Of a stretch of DNA of 64,000 nt, positions 45,271 through 54,022 are shown piece after piece. The notes under the pieces are model-generated. The model ran no database searches and had not been told where the DNA came from. It saw nothing but the letters and a program-made list of their open reading frames with translations. The DNA lies in assembly GCA_000156115.1 (NCBI GenBank), contig DS995276.1, forward strand, positions 810,017 through 874,016. The letters run 5' to 3'. The position numbers were made by a program, and so were the translations under genes. Origin of the DNA: Rhodobacteraceae bacterium HTCC2083. GTDB lineage: Bacteria; Pseudomonadota; Alphaproteobacteria; Rhodobacterales; Rhodobacteraceae. Within the stretch, counting starts at the first letter, position 1. Each line of letters starts with the position of its first letter.

Positions 45271-46845
45271 ATGCCAGCAACCGGCGCAGAGCTAGGTTAC
45301 AACACAAGCGCATCCGCGTTAGCGATGGCTAATGCCATCTTTGGCAGCGGTGTGACCGTCACAGGCGCGAGCTATTCAGGCGATAATCGCAGTTCGGCAA
45401 TATATTCGAACGGCGACGCCTTGTCCCCCGATGCAACACCAGGTGACACAGGGGTTATCCTATCCACAGGTCGCGCGGACCGTTTCACACAAAGCAATGG
45501 CGATCCAAACCGCGTGACGAATACTTCGACGAACACCTCTGGGGTTAACAACGATTCAGATTTCAACGCAGCTGCAGGTGCAAACACCTATGACGCGTCT
45601 TTTCTTGAGGTGGACTTTACGTCGCCAACTGCTGGCTTCATCACGATGCAGTTCGTTTTCGCATCCGAAGAGTACCCCGAATATGTGAATTCGCTTTTTC
45701 AGGATATGGTCGGCGTCTGGATTAACGGTTCCCAAGTCAACCTGACAGTTGGCAACGGAGACGCTGATCCCGGCAACTTGAACGCAAGCGATAACAGCAA
45801 CCTATTCATCAACAACACCAGCGATGATTACAACACCGAAATGGATGGTTTCACCGTCACAATGACGATGACCATTCCGATCAACTCGGGCACGAATTCG
45901 ATCAAGATCGGCGTCGCGGATGTTGCGGATAGCAGTTACGATTCCAACTTATTGATTGCGGCGGACTCGATCCAATCCGCGTTGCTTGCAAATGATGACA
46001 GCGCAAACATCAATCCTACTGGTTCGAAAACAATTAATGTGCTGGCCAATGATACGAACACCACCGGCGGCACGCTGACGGTGACACATATCAACGGGCA
46101 GTCGGTTGTTGTTGGTAGCATTATTACCCTCGGGACTGGCCAGACAGTTGAGCTAAACGCGGATGGCACACTCACTGTTGTTGGCGACGGGGACGTTGAG
46201 GACGTCAATTTTACCTACGCGATTGAAAGCTCCATGGGCGAGTCTGACACAGGGTTCGTTCTTCTCAACATGGTGCCCTGCTTTGTCGCGGGAACCCTGA
46301 TTGAAACGGCACATGGCAAGATGCCCGTAGAAGTCTTGGAAGTGGGCGATCTGATCCTCACGCGCGATCAAGGCTATCAACCCTTGCGTTGGATCGGCCA
46401 GCGAGACGTGGTCGCAACCGGCAAAATGGCCCCTGTGGAGATTGCCGCGAACACGTTTGGCGAACACGGTGTTTTGCGCGTCTCACCGCTGCATCGCATT
46501 TTGTTGCAGGATGAATTGGCGGAACTTCTCTTCGGTGAATCCGAAGTGTTGGTCGCCGCAAAAGAGCTAGTGAACGATCAAACAGTGCGCATCCGCGAAG
46601 GCGGCGATGTCACCTATGTTCATCTCCTTTTTGATCGCCATCAAATTGTTATTTCGAACGGTCTCGAAAGCGAGAGCTTTCTGCCCGGCGGTCAGATCAC
46701 TAGTCTTTTCGAAGAAGAGGCTGTTGCAGAAATTTGCGCGATATTCCCGGAACTCGATCCCCATACAGGTGAAGGTTATAGCCCTGCCGCACGGCGTATC
46801 TTGCGCAAATATGAAGCGGATCTTCTGTTGGGGCGCCTAGCGTAA
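45271..46845 (+). CDS. Secreted protein with choice-of-anchor L and Hint domains
   Basis: Protein of 524 residues. The N-terminal choice-of-anchor L region (about 10-240) contains GVILSTGRADRF and FVFASEEYPEYVNSLFQDM, then a VLANDTN-type cadherin-like segment (about 240-330). A Hint (hedgehog/intein) domain begins at C337 in VPCFVAGTLIETAHGKMPVE, followed by GDLILTRDQGYQPLRWIG, RVSPLHRILL and LLFDRHQIVIS. C337 could start self-cleavage by N-S acyl shift. No N-terminal signal is visible, so export probably uses a type I-like route. The next gene starts at its stop (TAATG). Confidence 0.88.
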   Translation: MPATGAELGYNTSASALAMANAIFGSGVTVTGASYSGDNRSSAIYSNGDALSPDATPGDTGVILSTGRADRFTQSNGDPNRVTNTSTNTSGVNNDSDFNAAAGANTYDASFLEVDFTSPTAGFITMQFVFASEEYPEYVNSLFQDMVGVWINGSQVNLTVGNGDADPGNLNASDNSNLFINNTSDDYNTEMDGFTVTMTMTIPINSGTNSIKIGVADVADSSYDSNLLIAADSIQSALLANDDSANINPTGSKTINVLANDTNTTGGTLTVTHINGQSVVVGSIITLGTGQTVELNADGTLTVVGDGDVEDVNFTYAIESSMGESDTGFVLLNMVPCFVAGTLIETAHGKMPVEVLEVGDLILTRDQGYQPLRWIGQRDVVATGKMAPVEIAANTFGEHGVLRVSPLHRILLQDELAELLFGESEVLVAAKELVNDQTVRIREGGDVTYVHLLFDRHQIVISNGLESESFLPGGQITSLFEEEAVAEICAIFPELDPHTGEGYSPAARRILRKYEADLLLGRLA

Positions 46846-47903
46846 TGGGATGGCTTGCCTATAGCGGTGGACACGGCACAGCGACTGCACATGCATCGAT
46901 CACACCAGAAATCATGATTGAAACTGGGGCTTTAGTGCTTGAGGCACCCTTGCCGTCTGATCGGCGTGCCGCCACGCTTTTGGAAGTCGCGAGCCTGCAT
47001 CCCGAACCTTCCTTGCTGCGAATCCAATCAATTCCGGGCGAGGGATTTTCCGTTTTGATCAGCTCGAGCGCTTCAGTGTTTCACGCGCTGATCTCTCACA
47101 CGTTGCAATCACGTACGGATAGTTTCCGCCTGACCCTGAATTGGGATTCGACGTCCGGTGACGGCTTTCTATCCATTGAACATCCCGGCGATGACGCGTT
47201 GTTCACCCGCGATTTAACACGATGCATTCCGATGCCTGGCGCACTTATTCTTGGGGCACTTGCGGAAATGCGCAGTGCAGATGTGGCGCAAAACCTATCC
47301 TATATCGGCTTTCATCAAGGTCCAATTCATGTTGGTCCCTCGCCAACCCTAGATTTCCACACGCCAGTTCTAACACCTCAAGGCTATCGCAAGATTGGTG
47401 CGATGAAACCCGGTGATACAGTGATCAGCACCAGCGGCGACATTGTTCCCGTGCTGGGTGTGTTCAAGAAAACCACGCCAGCCTTTGGCAGCTACGCACC
47501 TGTAAGATTACGCGCGCCTTACTTCGGATTGCAGTCCGATTTAGTCATGGCGGGCACCCAGCGCTTGATCGTTGGTGGCTCTAATGTTGAATACACATTC
47601 GGCTGCGACGAAGTCCTTATCCCCGCACAACACCTGATCAATGGCACCGCAGCTATTGCACAGCCTGCAATTGGCACCGTGACATATTTTCAGCTTTTGC
47701 TCCCTGAAAACGAAGCGTTCATTGCAAGTGAACTCAACTTGGAAAGTCTGTTCATCGGACGTCTGCGCAGACGCAAAGATATCTTTCAACGCACATCTTT
47801 GTCCGCTTTACCGCGCAATCTTTTGCCAGAGCACGCAGCGTCCGCAAGCCAGATCTTGCGCCCCTATGAGGCCATTACACTAGCCGCAATGCGCGCCGCT
47901 TAA
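46845..47903 (+). CDS. Hint-like protein lacking the usual catalytic cysteine
   Basis: Protein of 352 residues. The N-terminal 165 residues resemble no family I know. From about residue 168 a Hint-like fold follows: DFHTPVLTPQGYRKIGAMKP-GD, then VRLRAPYFGLQSDLVMAGTQ (the usual SP-HH position is altered) and YFQLLLPENEAFIASELNLE. Where active Hint domains have cysteine, this has D170. Self-splicing is therefore unlikely. It is translationally coupled to the anchor-L/Hint gene, suggesting a joint role. Its 3' end overlaps the converging gene by 4 bases. Confidence 0.75.
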   Translation: MGWLAYSGGHGTATAHASITPEIMIETGALVLEAPLPSDRRAATLLEVASLHPEPSLLRIQSIPGEGFSVLISSSASVFHALISHTLQSRTDSFRLTLNWDSTSGDGFLSIEHPGDDALFTRDLTRCIPMPGALILGALAEMRSADVAQNLSYIGFHQGPIHVGPSPTLDFHTPVLTPQGYRKIGAMKPGDTVISTSGDIVPVLGVFKKTTPAFGSYAPVRLRAPYFGLQSDLVMAGTQRLIVGGSNVEYTFGCDEVLIPAQHLINGTAAIAQPAIGTVTYFQLLLPENEAFIASELNLESLFIGRLRRRKDIFQRTSLSALPRNLLPEHAASASQILRPYEAITLAAMRAA

Positions 47904-48250
47904 TGCGCAGGCTTATCGTCAAACAAAGGCGTCATTTGAGCGATGATAACGGAATTCTCATCAAGCGCGCGCTGCATCAATGCGCGTTCATCATCAGAAA
48001 TGTCATGCCCTTCGGCCCTGCGTTCGTCGAGCGTGCCGTATCCCGTGACATCCAAAGGCGCGACATCCGCCTGCTTTAAGATGGCGACAGTCTCACGCAC
48101 GGCTTCCGCTTCATCAACACCGGAGGCGTAAATCATCAGGGCCGCCCCGCTTGATCCTTCGGGAAAACCGTCACCGCTAGAGCGACCAGCTTGCACCAAA
48201 AGCGTGAAGACTTGTTGCTTTTTGCGGGGTTTTTTGGGCTTATCAGACAT
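47900..48250 (-). CDS. Hypothetical protein, conserved-looking in Rhodobacteraceae
   Basis: No named domain recognised. The protein is 116 residues from ATG 48250 (a longer frame reaches 48286). It opens with a basic stretch MSDKPKKPRKKQQVFTLLVQ, then GAALMIYASGVDEAEAVRET and VTGYGTLDERRAEGHDISDD. The alternating pattern is that of a small soluble alpha/beta protein. It converges on the Hint-like gene and is divergent from the glutamate-receptor-like pseudogene. Confidence 0.65.
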   Translation of the reverse strand: MSDKPKKPRKKQQVFTLLVQAGRSSGDGFPEGSSGAALMIYASGVDEAEAVRETVAILKQADVAPLDVTGYGTLDERRAEGHDISDDERALMQRALDENSVIIAQMTPLFDDKPAH

Positions 48251-48365
48251 AAGTTTCGGCGTATCTGCTGCACTGCCTTGCGTCAAGCACCGCGGTTGGT
48301 TGACGAATAGGAGCTAAATCTATCAGTGTCTCGCGAGTTCTCACACCACGGCGGACCCTGCACCA

Positions 48366-49439
48366 ATGGCATATTTGAAACGCATCGTTCTGACCTTTTT
48401 GACGCTTCTCTCTTTGACTGTGCCAGCAGCGGCGCAATCGGATGACCCGTTGGTCTTCGCAACTGTGCACCGCCCTCCTTTCGCGGATACTGAAGGGGAC
48501 CAGATCACAGGTTTCAGTATTGATCTGATGCGCGCAATCGCAGATCAGCTAGGCCATGAGGTCGTGTTTGAGCCAAACACCCGTTTTGGCGATATGTTAA
48601 GTGCCGTGCGTTCAGAACGTATTGACGGTGCAATCGCCAATATCTCGATTACGGCAGAGCGCGAGCGTACGATGGCCTTTAGCCAACCGATCTTTGGTAG
48701 TGGTATCAAAATTATGATCCCAAACGAAGGATCAGGGGCCAGCATCTTTGCTTTGTTCACTTGGGATATTGCGCTCGTCGTTTTACGCGGCTTGGCCTTG
48801 CTGTTTTTTGGCGGTCTGCTGATGTGGTTTTTTGAACGTCGCGTACAACCCTATTTCGGCAAACCCGCACGCGAAGCGCTGTTTCCCTCATTCTGGTAGG
48901 CCCTCAATCTGGTAGTTAACGGGGGATTTGAAGACCGCGCGCCGCGCTCAACCTTCGGGTGCATCTTCGCGGTGCTGTTGGTCGTGTCGAGCTTGTTTAG
49001 CGTGTCGATCTTTGTCGCCTCCATCACCGCGGCGATGACCGTAAACGCGCTTAGCTCCAACGTGCAAAACCTGCGTAATTTAGAAGATCGCCGCATCGCA
49101 ACTGTGACGAACTCAATAAGTGCTGCGTTCCTCACTGCAAATAGATTGGTAGTTGCTAATTATGCCTCGCCTGACGAAATATTCAAAGCGTTTGAGGCTG
49201 GTGTAGCCGGCGCCGTCATCTTCGACGGACCCATCTTTGCCTACGATTAACAGAACAACGCCCAAGACAAAGCCGGCGTGCTAGAGCGTACGTATCGTCC
49301 TGAGAATTACGGAATTGTTCTAAGCAGCGGCAGCCCGCTAAAAGAAGAGATCGATCAGGTTCTGTTGAAATTCCGCGTGGATGGTACCTACAACGATCTG
49401 CTCAGCAAGTGGTTCGGCAATATTTACTCACCTATCTAA
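48366..49439 (+). pseudogene. Ionotropic glutamate-receptor-like channel, broken by two stops
   Basis: A single frame runs from MAYLKRIVLTFLTLLSLTVP (signal peptide) through a split ligand-binding domain (VFATVHRPPFADTEGDQI; GFSIDLMRAIADQLGHEVVF; MAFSQPIFGSGIKIM). It then passes helix VLRGLALLFFGGLLMWFFER, a pore-like segment and helix LLVVSSLFSVSIFVASITAA, and ends in the second ligand-binding half (YGIVLSSGSPLKEEIDQVLL). That is the layout of bacterial GluR0-type channels. The frame holds TAG at 48897 and TAA at 49248 but no frameshift. The final stop is 49437-49439. Confidence 0.88.
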
Positions 49440-49449
49440 AGGCGAGACA

Positions 49450-49484
49450 GCAAAGGCACCGATCATAGCGCCTTTGCCTTTGTT
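49450..49484. terminator. Terminator between the receptor pseudogene and dapD
   Basis: GCAAAGGC (49450-49457) pairs with GCCTTTGC (49470-49477) around 12 bases, followed by CTTTGTT on the plus strand. On the minus strand it follows the dapD stop by about 10 bases. A bidirectional role is plausible. Confidence 0.6.
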
Positions 49485-49487
49485 CAT

Positions 49488-50315
49488 TTAGTCGCGCAGC
49501 AACTCGTTGATGCTGGTCTTGGAGCGCGTCTGCGCATCAACACGCTTCACGATCACCGCACAATAAAGGTTCACCCCATTCTTACTTGGCATGGAGCCTG
49601 CAACAACGACCGAGCCCGCAGGCACTTCGCCATATGTGAACTCACCTGTTTCGCGATCAACGATCTTGGTAGACTGGCCGATAAATACACCCATGCCAAG
49701 GACGGAGCCTTCACGCACGATGCAGCCCTCAACAACTTCGGAGCGCGCGCCGATAAAGCAATTGTCTTCAATGATTGTTGGACCCGCCTGCATCGGCTCT
49801 AGAACACCACCGATGCCAACACCGCCGGAGAGATGCACGTTTTTGCCGATCTGCGCGCAGGAACCAACAGTGGCCCATGTATCAACCATCGTGCCCTCAT
49901 CGACATATGCGCCGAGGTTCACAAATGACGGCATAAGGACCGCGCCGGGCGCGATGAAGGCAGATTTGCGGACGATACAGTTAGGCACCGCACGAAATCC
50001 TGCGGCTTTCCATTGCTTATCTCCCCACCCTTTGAACTTGCTGTCGACCTTGTCCCACCAGCCAGCGCCTTGAGGGCCACCTTCCTGCTGCTCCATATCT
50101 TTGATGCGAAAACCAAGTAGAACCGCCTTTTTCGCCCATTGATTAACGTGCCAATTGCCGTCCGCCTGCTTTTCAGCAACACGAAGCTTGCCGCTATCAA
50201 GTGCGTTCAGCGTATCTTCAATCGCCTCGCGCTGCTCGCCGGTTGTGGCGGGTGTGATTGTGTCGCGAGCCTCCCAGGCCGCTTCGATGGCAGTTTCTAG
50301 CTGTGCATTAGACAT
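49488..50315 (-). CDS. dapD: Tetrahydrodipicolinate N-succinyltransferase
   Basis: Protein of 275 residues with left-handed beta-helix hexapeptide repeats: [59 protein letters not shown]. It adds succinate to tetrahydrodipicolinate in lysine/diaminopimelate synthesis; DapE later removes it. The N-terminal helical domain (about 1-95) is normal for DapD. It is a single-gene unit on the minus strand, divergent from the LOG gene. Confidence 0.96.
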   Translation of the reverse strand: MSNAQLETAIEAAWEARDTITPATTGEQREAIEDTLNALDSGKLRVAEKQADGNWHVNQWAKKAVLLGFRIKDMEQQEGGPQGAGWWDKVDSKFKGWGDKQWKAAGFRAVPNCIVRKSAFIAPGAVLMPSFVNLGAYVDEGTMVDTWATVGSCAQIGKNVHLSGGVGIGGVLEPMQAGPTIIEDNCFIGARSEVVEGCIVREGSVLGMGVFIGQSTKIVDRETGEFTYGEVPAGSVVVAGSMPSKNGVNLYCAVIVKRVDAQTRSKTSINELLRD

Positions 50316-50446
50316 GGGATTCCCTCGCTACGTTGAATTTGCGGCTTTAGACAACAAAGTCCCCGCTGGCGCAATCGCGATCGTGACTGGCAAGGCGCGC
50401 AGTGGCTCGTTAGACATGCCTTAACCCGATTTAAAGGACGCGAGAC

Positions 50447-51292
50447 ATGAAAGACGACAAGAAAAGCCCCTTCCGCGATGCAGGCACGGACCGCCAAGCA
50501 ACCGAGCAAGTGCCAGATACGCCACAAACCCGCGCACCTGCCTACAAGTTGGCTTTTGCGGATGAGGATTTCTTGTGTCGCGACGAGTTACGTTCTGTGC
50601 GATTGCAGTTGGAATTGCTCAAGCCTGAATTGATCATGGACGAGCGCGGGATCGAAAGCACGATTGTGCTCTTTGGTGGCGCTCGTATTCCAGAGCCTGC
50701 GAATAAGAGCTCTGCAAGGACCAAGACTTTAGCGGACCTGTCAAAGTACTACGATCAAGCGCGCGAGTTTGCCCGTGTAATGACCGAAAAATCGATGAAG
50801 TCCTATGGCAAAGAAGATGTCATTGTCACAGGTGGTGGACCCGGTGTGATGGAAGCGGGAAACCGTGGTGCGATGGATGCGGGTGGTGCGTCCATCGGCT
50901 TAAACATCGTGCTACCCCACGAGCAGGCCCCCAATGAATACGTCACGCCGGATCTGTGCTTCAACTTCCACTATTTCGCGATCCGCAAGATCCATTTCCT
51001 TATGCGGGCTAAGGCGATTTGCGTGTTTCCAGGTGGGTTTGGCACGCTGGATGAAACCTTTGAGGCTTTGACGCTCATTCAGACGGGACGCATGCAGCGG
51101 GTTCCTGTTCTGCTTTTTGGTCGTCAGTTCTGGGAGAACATTATCAATTGGAATGCTTTGTCCGAAGCGGGTACGATTTCGGCAGAAGATCTTGACCTGT
51201 TCCGCTTTGTTGAAACAGCTGAGGAAGCGATTGACGCGATTGAGAACTGGGATGGCGCGGGCGAGCGTCGCGGCCAAATTCCAGGGAGATAA
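50447..51292 (+). CDS. LOG-family protein (TIGR00730-type nucleoside-monophosphate phosphoribohydrolase)
   Basis: Protein of 281 residues. The Rossmann-like core has VTGGGPGVMEAGNRGAMDAG and the signature PGGFGTLDETFEAL, which matches the PGGxGTxxE motif of LOG enzymes. These split an adenosine- or cytokinin-type 5'-monophosphate into base and ribose phosphate. The N-terminal 60 residues are an extension seen in long bacterial members. It was once annotated as lysine decarboxylase, which is not supported. It ends 3 bases before agmatinase and is probably co-transcribed. Confidence 0.88.
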   Translation: MKDDKKSPFRDAGTDRQATEQVPDTPQTRAPAYKLAFADEDFLCRDELRSVRLQLELLKPELIMDERGIESTIVLFGGARIPEPANKSSARTKTLADLSKYYDQAREFARVMTEKSMKSYGKEDVIVTGGGPGVMEAGNRGAMDAGGASIGLNIVLPHEQAPNEYVTPDLCFNFHYFAIRKIHFLMRAKAICVFPGGFGTLDETFEALTLIQTGRMQRVPVLLFGRQFWENIINWNALSEAGTISAEDLDLFRFVETAEEAIDAIENWDGAGERRGQIPGR

Positions 51293-51295
51293 GAG

Positions 51296-52255
51296 ATGTC
51301 TGAGAATGGCTATGAAACGGGTCGTTTGAACCTGCCCTTCGTGGGTATTTCGACCTTTGCCAAGAAACCTTATGTGGCGGATTGGGATGCGATTGACGCG
51401 GACGTCGCTGTTCTTGGAGCGCCTTTTGATTTCGGCACCCAGTGGCGCCCAGGCGCGCGTTTTGGGCCACGTGCCGTGCGCGAAGCGTCGACTTTGTTCA
51501 GCTTTGGCCATGCGGGTGCCTATGATCACGAGGATGACGCCACATATTTGGGTGGTGACGTGCGCATCGTGGATATTGGCGACGCGGATATTATTCATAC
51601 CAAGACCACCGAAAGCCATGCCAACATTGAACATGGCGTGCGCAAGGTTCTGGAAGCGGGCGCACTGCCAGTGACCATTGGGGGTGATCATTCGATCAAC
51701 ATTCCCTGCATTAATGCGTTTTCTGAGCAAGAGCCGTTCCATGTCGTTCAAATCGATGCGCATTTGGATTTCGTGGATGAACGCCACGGCGTCACCGAAG
51801 GCCACGGCAACCCCATGCGTCGCGCGATAGAGAAGCCCTACGTCAGCGGCATGACCCAGCTTGGCATTCGCAATGTGTCGTCCACCGCGAAAGAAGGCTA
51901 CGAGGATGCGCGCGAGCGTGGGTCTGATATTTTATCTGTGCGACAGGTGCGCAAATTGGGTACGGAGGCTGTTTTGGATCGCATCCCAAAGGGTACGCGG
52001 ATCTATGTCACAATCGACATTGACGCCTTTTGCCCCTCTATCGCCGCGGGAACGGGCACGCCAAGCCATGGCGGGTTCCTTTACTACGATGTCCTAGAGA
52101 TCTTGCAAGGATTGGCCGCGCGCAATGAGGTTATAGGGATCGACCTTGTTGAAGTTGCGCCCGCTTATGATCCAAGTGAGAGTACGCAGATTTTGGCGGC
52201 GCAACTATTGTTGAACTTTCTCGGATTTATCTTTCATGCCAAAGCGCAGCGCTAG
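51296..52255 (+). CDS. speB: Agmatinase
   Basis: Arginase/agmatinase-family enzyme of 319 residues. It hydrolyses agmatine to putrescine and urea. The two-manganese site is visible in TIGGDHSINIPCINA, VVQIDAHLDFVDE and VTIDIDAFCPSIAAG. Related ureohydrolases (guanidinobutyrase, guanidinopropionase) share these motifs, so the exact guanidino substrate is less certain. It is second in a unit with the LOG gene. A polyamine-type ABC importer lies 46 kb away. Confidence 0.85.
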   Translation: MSENGYETGRLNLPFVGISTFAKKPYVADWDAIDADVAVLGAPFDFGTQWRPGARFGPRAVREASTLFSFGHAGAYDHEDDATYLGGDVRIVDIGDADIIHTKTTESHANIEHGVRKVLEAGALPVTIGGDHSINIPCINAFSEQEPFHVVQIDAHLDFVDERHGVTEGHGNPMRRAIEKPYVSGMTQLGIRNVSSTAKEGYEDARERGSDILSVRQVRKLGTEAVLDRIPKGTRIYVTIDIDAFCPSIAAGTGTPSHGGFLYYDVLEILQGLAARNEVIGIDLVEVAPAYDPSESTQILAAQLLLNFLGFIFHAKAQR

Positions 52256-52295
52256 GAATGATATGAGGATTTGAGTTTAAAGGGCATGATGACGC

Positions 52296-52778
52296 CTACA
52301 GTGTTTTGAACATCACAAACGCATCAATCATCCCGTCTTTGGGGTGCTTGAATGCGTGCGGTAAGCGGCCCACAATGTCAAAACCAGCGCGCGTCCAAAT
52401 GTCGATGGCGCGGGTATTGTTGGATAGCACAAAGTTGAATTGCATAGCCTGATAGCCTTTCGCTTTCGCGCGGGTGAGCGCATCGGCTAGCATTGCGCGC
52501 GCGACGCCCTTGCCAGCGGAGTTCGGCGCGGTGATGAAGCCACAATTACACACATGAGCGCCACCGCCTTGGGCATTGGTTTTCAAGTAGTAAGTGCCAA
52601 GTCGCTCGCCCTTCTCCTCAATCACTAAGCAACCTGCATTTGCTCCCGTCCAGTAGCTTAGCGCGTCTTGCTCGGAAATTTCTGGATCGATGGCATATGT
52701 TTCGCCACTTCGAAACACGGGTTTCAGCATCGTCCACAGGTGGTGGTGGTCTCGTTTCTCAACAGCTCGGATTAGCAT
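52296..52778 (-). CDS. GNAT-family N-acetyltransferase
   Basis: Protein of 160 residues. The acetyl-CoA loop is NSAGKGVARAMLADALTRAK and the C-terminal NNTRAIDIWTRAGFDIVGRL is a GNAT hallmark. AHVCNCGFITAP forms the beta-4 region. The target is unknown. It is an isolated gene on the minus strand, divergent from the DUF2794 gene. Confidence 0.9.
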   Translation of the reverse strand: MLIRAVEKRDHHHLWTMLKPVFRSGETYAIDPEISEQDALSYWTGANAGCLVIEEKGERLGTYYLKTNAQGGGAHVCNCGFITAPNSAGKGVARAMLADALTRAKAKGYQAMQFNFVLSNNTRAIDIWTRAGFDIVGRLPHAFKHPKDGMIDAFVMFKTL

Positions 52779-52862
52779 TGTTCTTGCTTTCTTGTTTCTG
52801 CTGGATCGGTACGTTTACAAGAGATGCTTGATTTACATCCAAAACGACGCAAGTGTGAAGCT

Positions 52863-53207
52863 ATGACCGAACAAACTCCCATTCAATTGCATCCTAGTCC
52901 TGCGCACATGCAGGTGGCTTTTCATCGCACCGAACTCGGACCAATCATGTCGCTATACGGGCAGATGGTCGCGGCTGGCGAATGGCGCGATTACGGGATT
53001 TCTTGCCTCAAGGACTTGGCCGTGTTTTCAGTATTCAAACGCACTGCTGAGAACCCACTTTATCGGATCGAAAAGCGCCCCAAACTTCGCAATAAACAAG
53101 GGCAGTATTCAGTCGTTGGGATGGACGGGCAGATCCTAAAACGCGGCAATGATTTGCGCGTAGTGTTGCGCGTGCTTGAACGCAAACTCATCCGTGCGGT
53201 TGACTAA
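52863..53207 (+). CDS. DUF2794-family protein
   Basis: Small protein of 114 residues from ATG 52863. VAFHRTELGPIMSLYGQMVA followed by GEWRDYGISCLKDLAVFSVF and LYRIEKRPKLRNKQGQYSVV fit DUF2794, an alphaproteobacterial family of unknown function. Its 3' end overlaps the converging NlpC/P60 gene by 4 bases. Confidence 0.85.
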   Translation: MTEQTPIQLHPSPAHMQVAFHRTELGPIMSLYGQMVAAGEWRDYGISCLKDLAVFSVFKRTAENPLYRIEKRPKLRNKQGQYSVVGMDGQILKRGNDLRVVLRVLERKLIRAVD

Positions 53208-54022
53208 AGACGCACATGACGCGTGACGTCGCCGTCGCCTTGGGCGGCAATACGCGCAAGCGCAACATCCAAACCCTCCAACACCACAGACATATGATGT
53301 GCATTCGCGTGGATCAGCGTTTTAGTGTCCGCCAACATCGCTACATGACCTTTCCAAAACAGTAGATCGCCCGCCTTTGGATTGCCGCTGGCTGTGCGCC
53401 CAAGACTTTGTTCTTGCAAATCACTATCGCCAGCGCAGTCTATCCCACAGACCATCAACACGACTTGAACCAGCCCCGAGCAATCAATCCCAAAGCGACT
53501 GTTGCCACCCCAAAGATAGGGCGTTCCCAGAAACAGACGCGCAATTTGCGCTGGGCTGCGTTCAACCTCGCCAATCTCTTTCAAATGTTGTCTTGGTATA
53601 TAGCCCTGCGACGTTTGCGCGAAACGTGCGTGCATTTCTATGACCGCGATCTTAGTACCAAAGCTTAGCGCGTCTTGGTCAGGGGACTTGAAGTTTTCTT
53701 CTTCATAAAGATGGCTGGAGGGCGCATTGATCCAATGGGTCGTGGTCTCTATGGCACTGATTTGCGCGCTCTGAAGGTATCCGCAATAGCCATCTTTGTC
53801 GGCTTGCACAAAAGACCAGCCTTCCCGATCTTCCAACACGTTCAGTGTTTCGCCCATCAGCAGCTGGCGATCCCGTGGGCCATCCGGCGCGCGTAAAAGA
53901 TCGGCAACTGGCACCGATACCTGACGCATCGCCCCTTTGACATAAGCGTCGGCAGGAACCGTACCGCGCAACATTTCAGCGGCGACACGACCATTTGCAG
54001 GGGTAAGGCGTGGATCGCTCAC
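53204..54022 (-). CDS. NlpC/P60-family cysteine peptidase (C40)
   Basis: Protein of 272 residues. SH3-like domains (about 25-150, GETLNVLEDREGWSFVQADK) precede an NlpC/P60 domain with the catalytic cysteine in FGIDCSGLVQVVL and the histidine in LFWKGHVAMLADT. It probably cuts a peptide bond in the murein stem. No signal peptide is visible. It starts at a GTG overlapping the stop of the M17 aminopeptidase gene (GTGA), so the two peptidases form one unit, likely for murein peptide recycling. Confidence 0.9.
   Translation of the reverse strand: MSDPRLTPANGRVAAEMLRGTVPADAYVKGAMRQVSVPVADLLRAPDGPRDRQLLMGETLNVLEDREGWSFVQADKDGYCGYLQSAQISAIETTTHWINAPSSHLYEEENFKSPDQDALSFGTKIAVIEMHARFAQTSQGYIPRQHLKEIGEVERSPAQIARLFLGTPYLWGGNSRFGIDCSGLVQVVLMVCGIDCAGDSDLQEQSLGRTASGNPKAGDLLFWKGHVAMLADTKTLIHANAHHMSVVLEGLDVALARIAAQGDGDVTRHVRL

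Noticed and set aside
48366-49439. Stop-codon readthrough or altered genetic code to explain the split genes
   Set aside because: TAG, TAA and TGA all appear as interrupting stops in the window while intact genes use them normally as terminal codons.
50314-50424. 36-codon plus-strand frame between dapD and the LOG gene
   Set aside because: Overlaps the dapD start codon, has no ribosome site and no recognisable sequence.
50447-51292. Lysine decarboxylase
   Set aside because: The PGGFGTLDE motif belongs to LOG-type phosphoribohydrolases; there is no PLP-binding decarboxylase signature.
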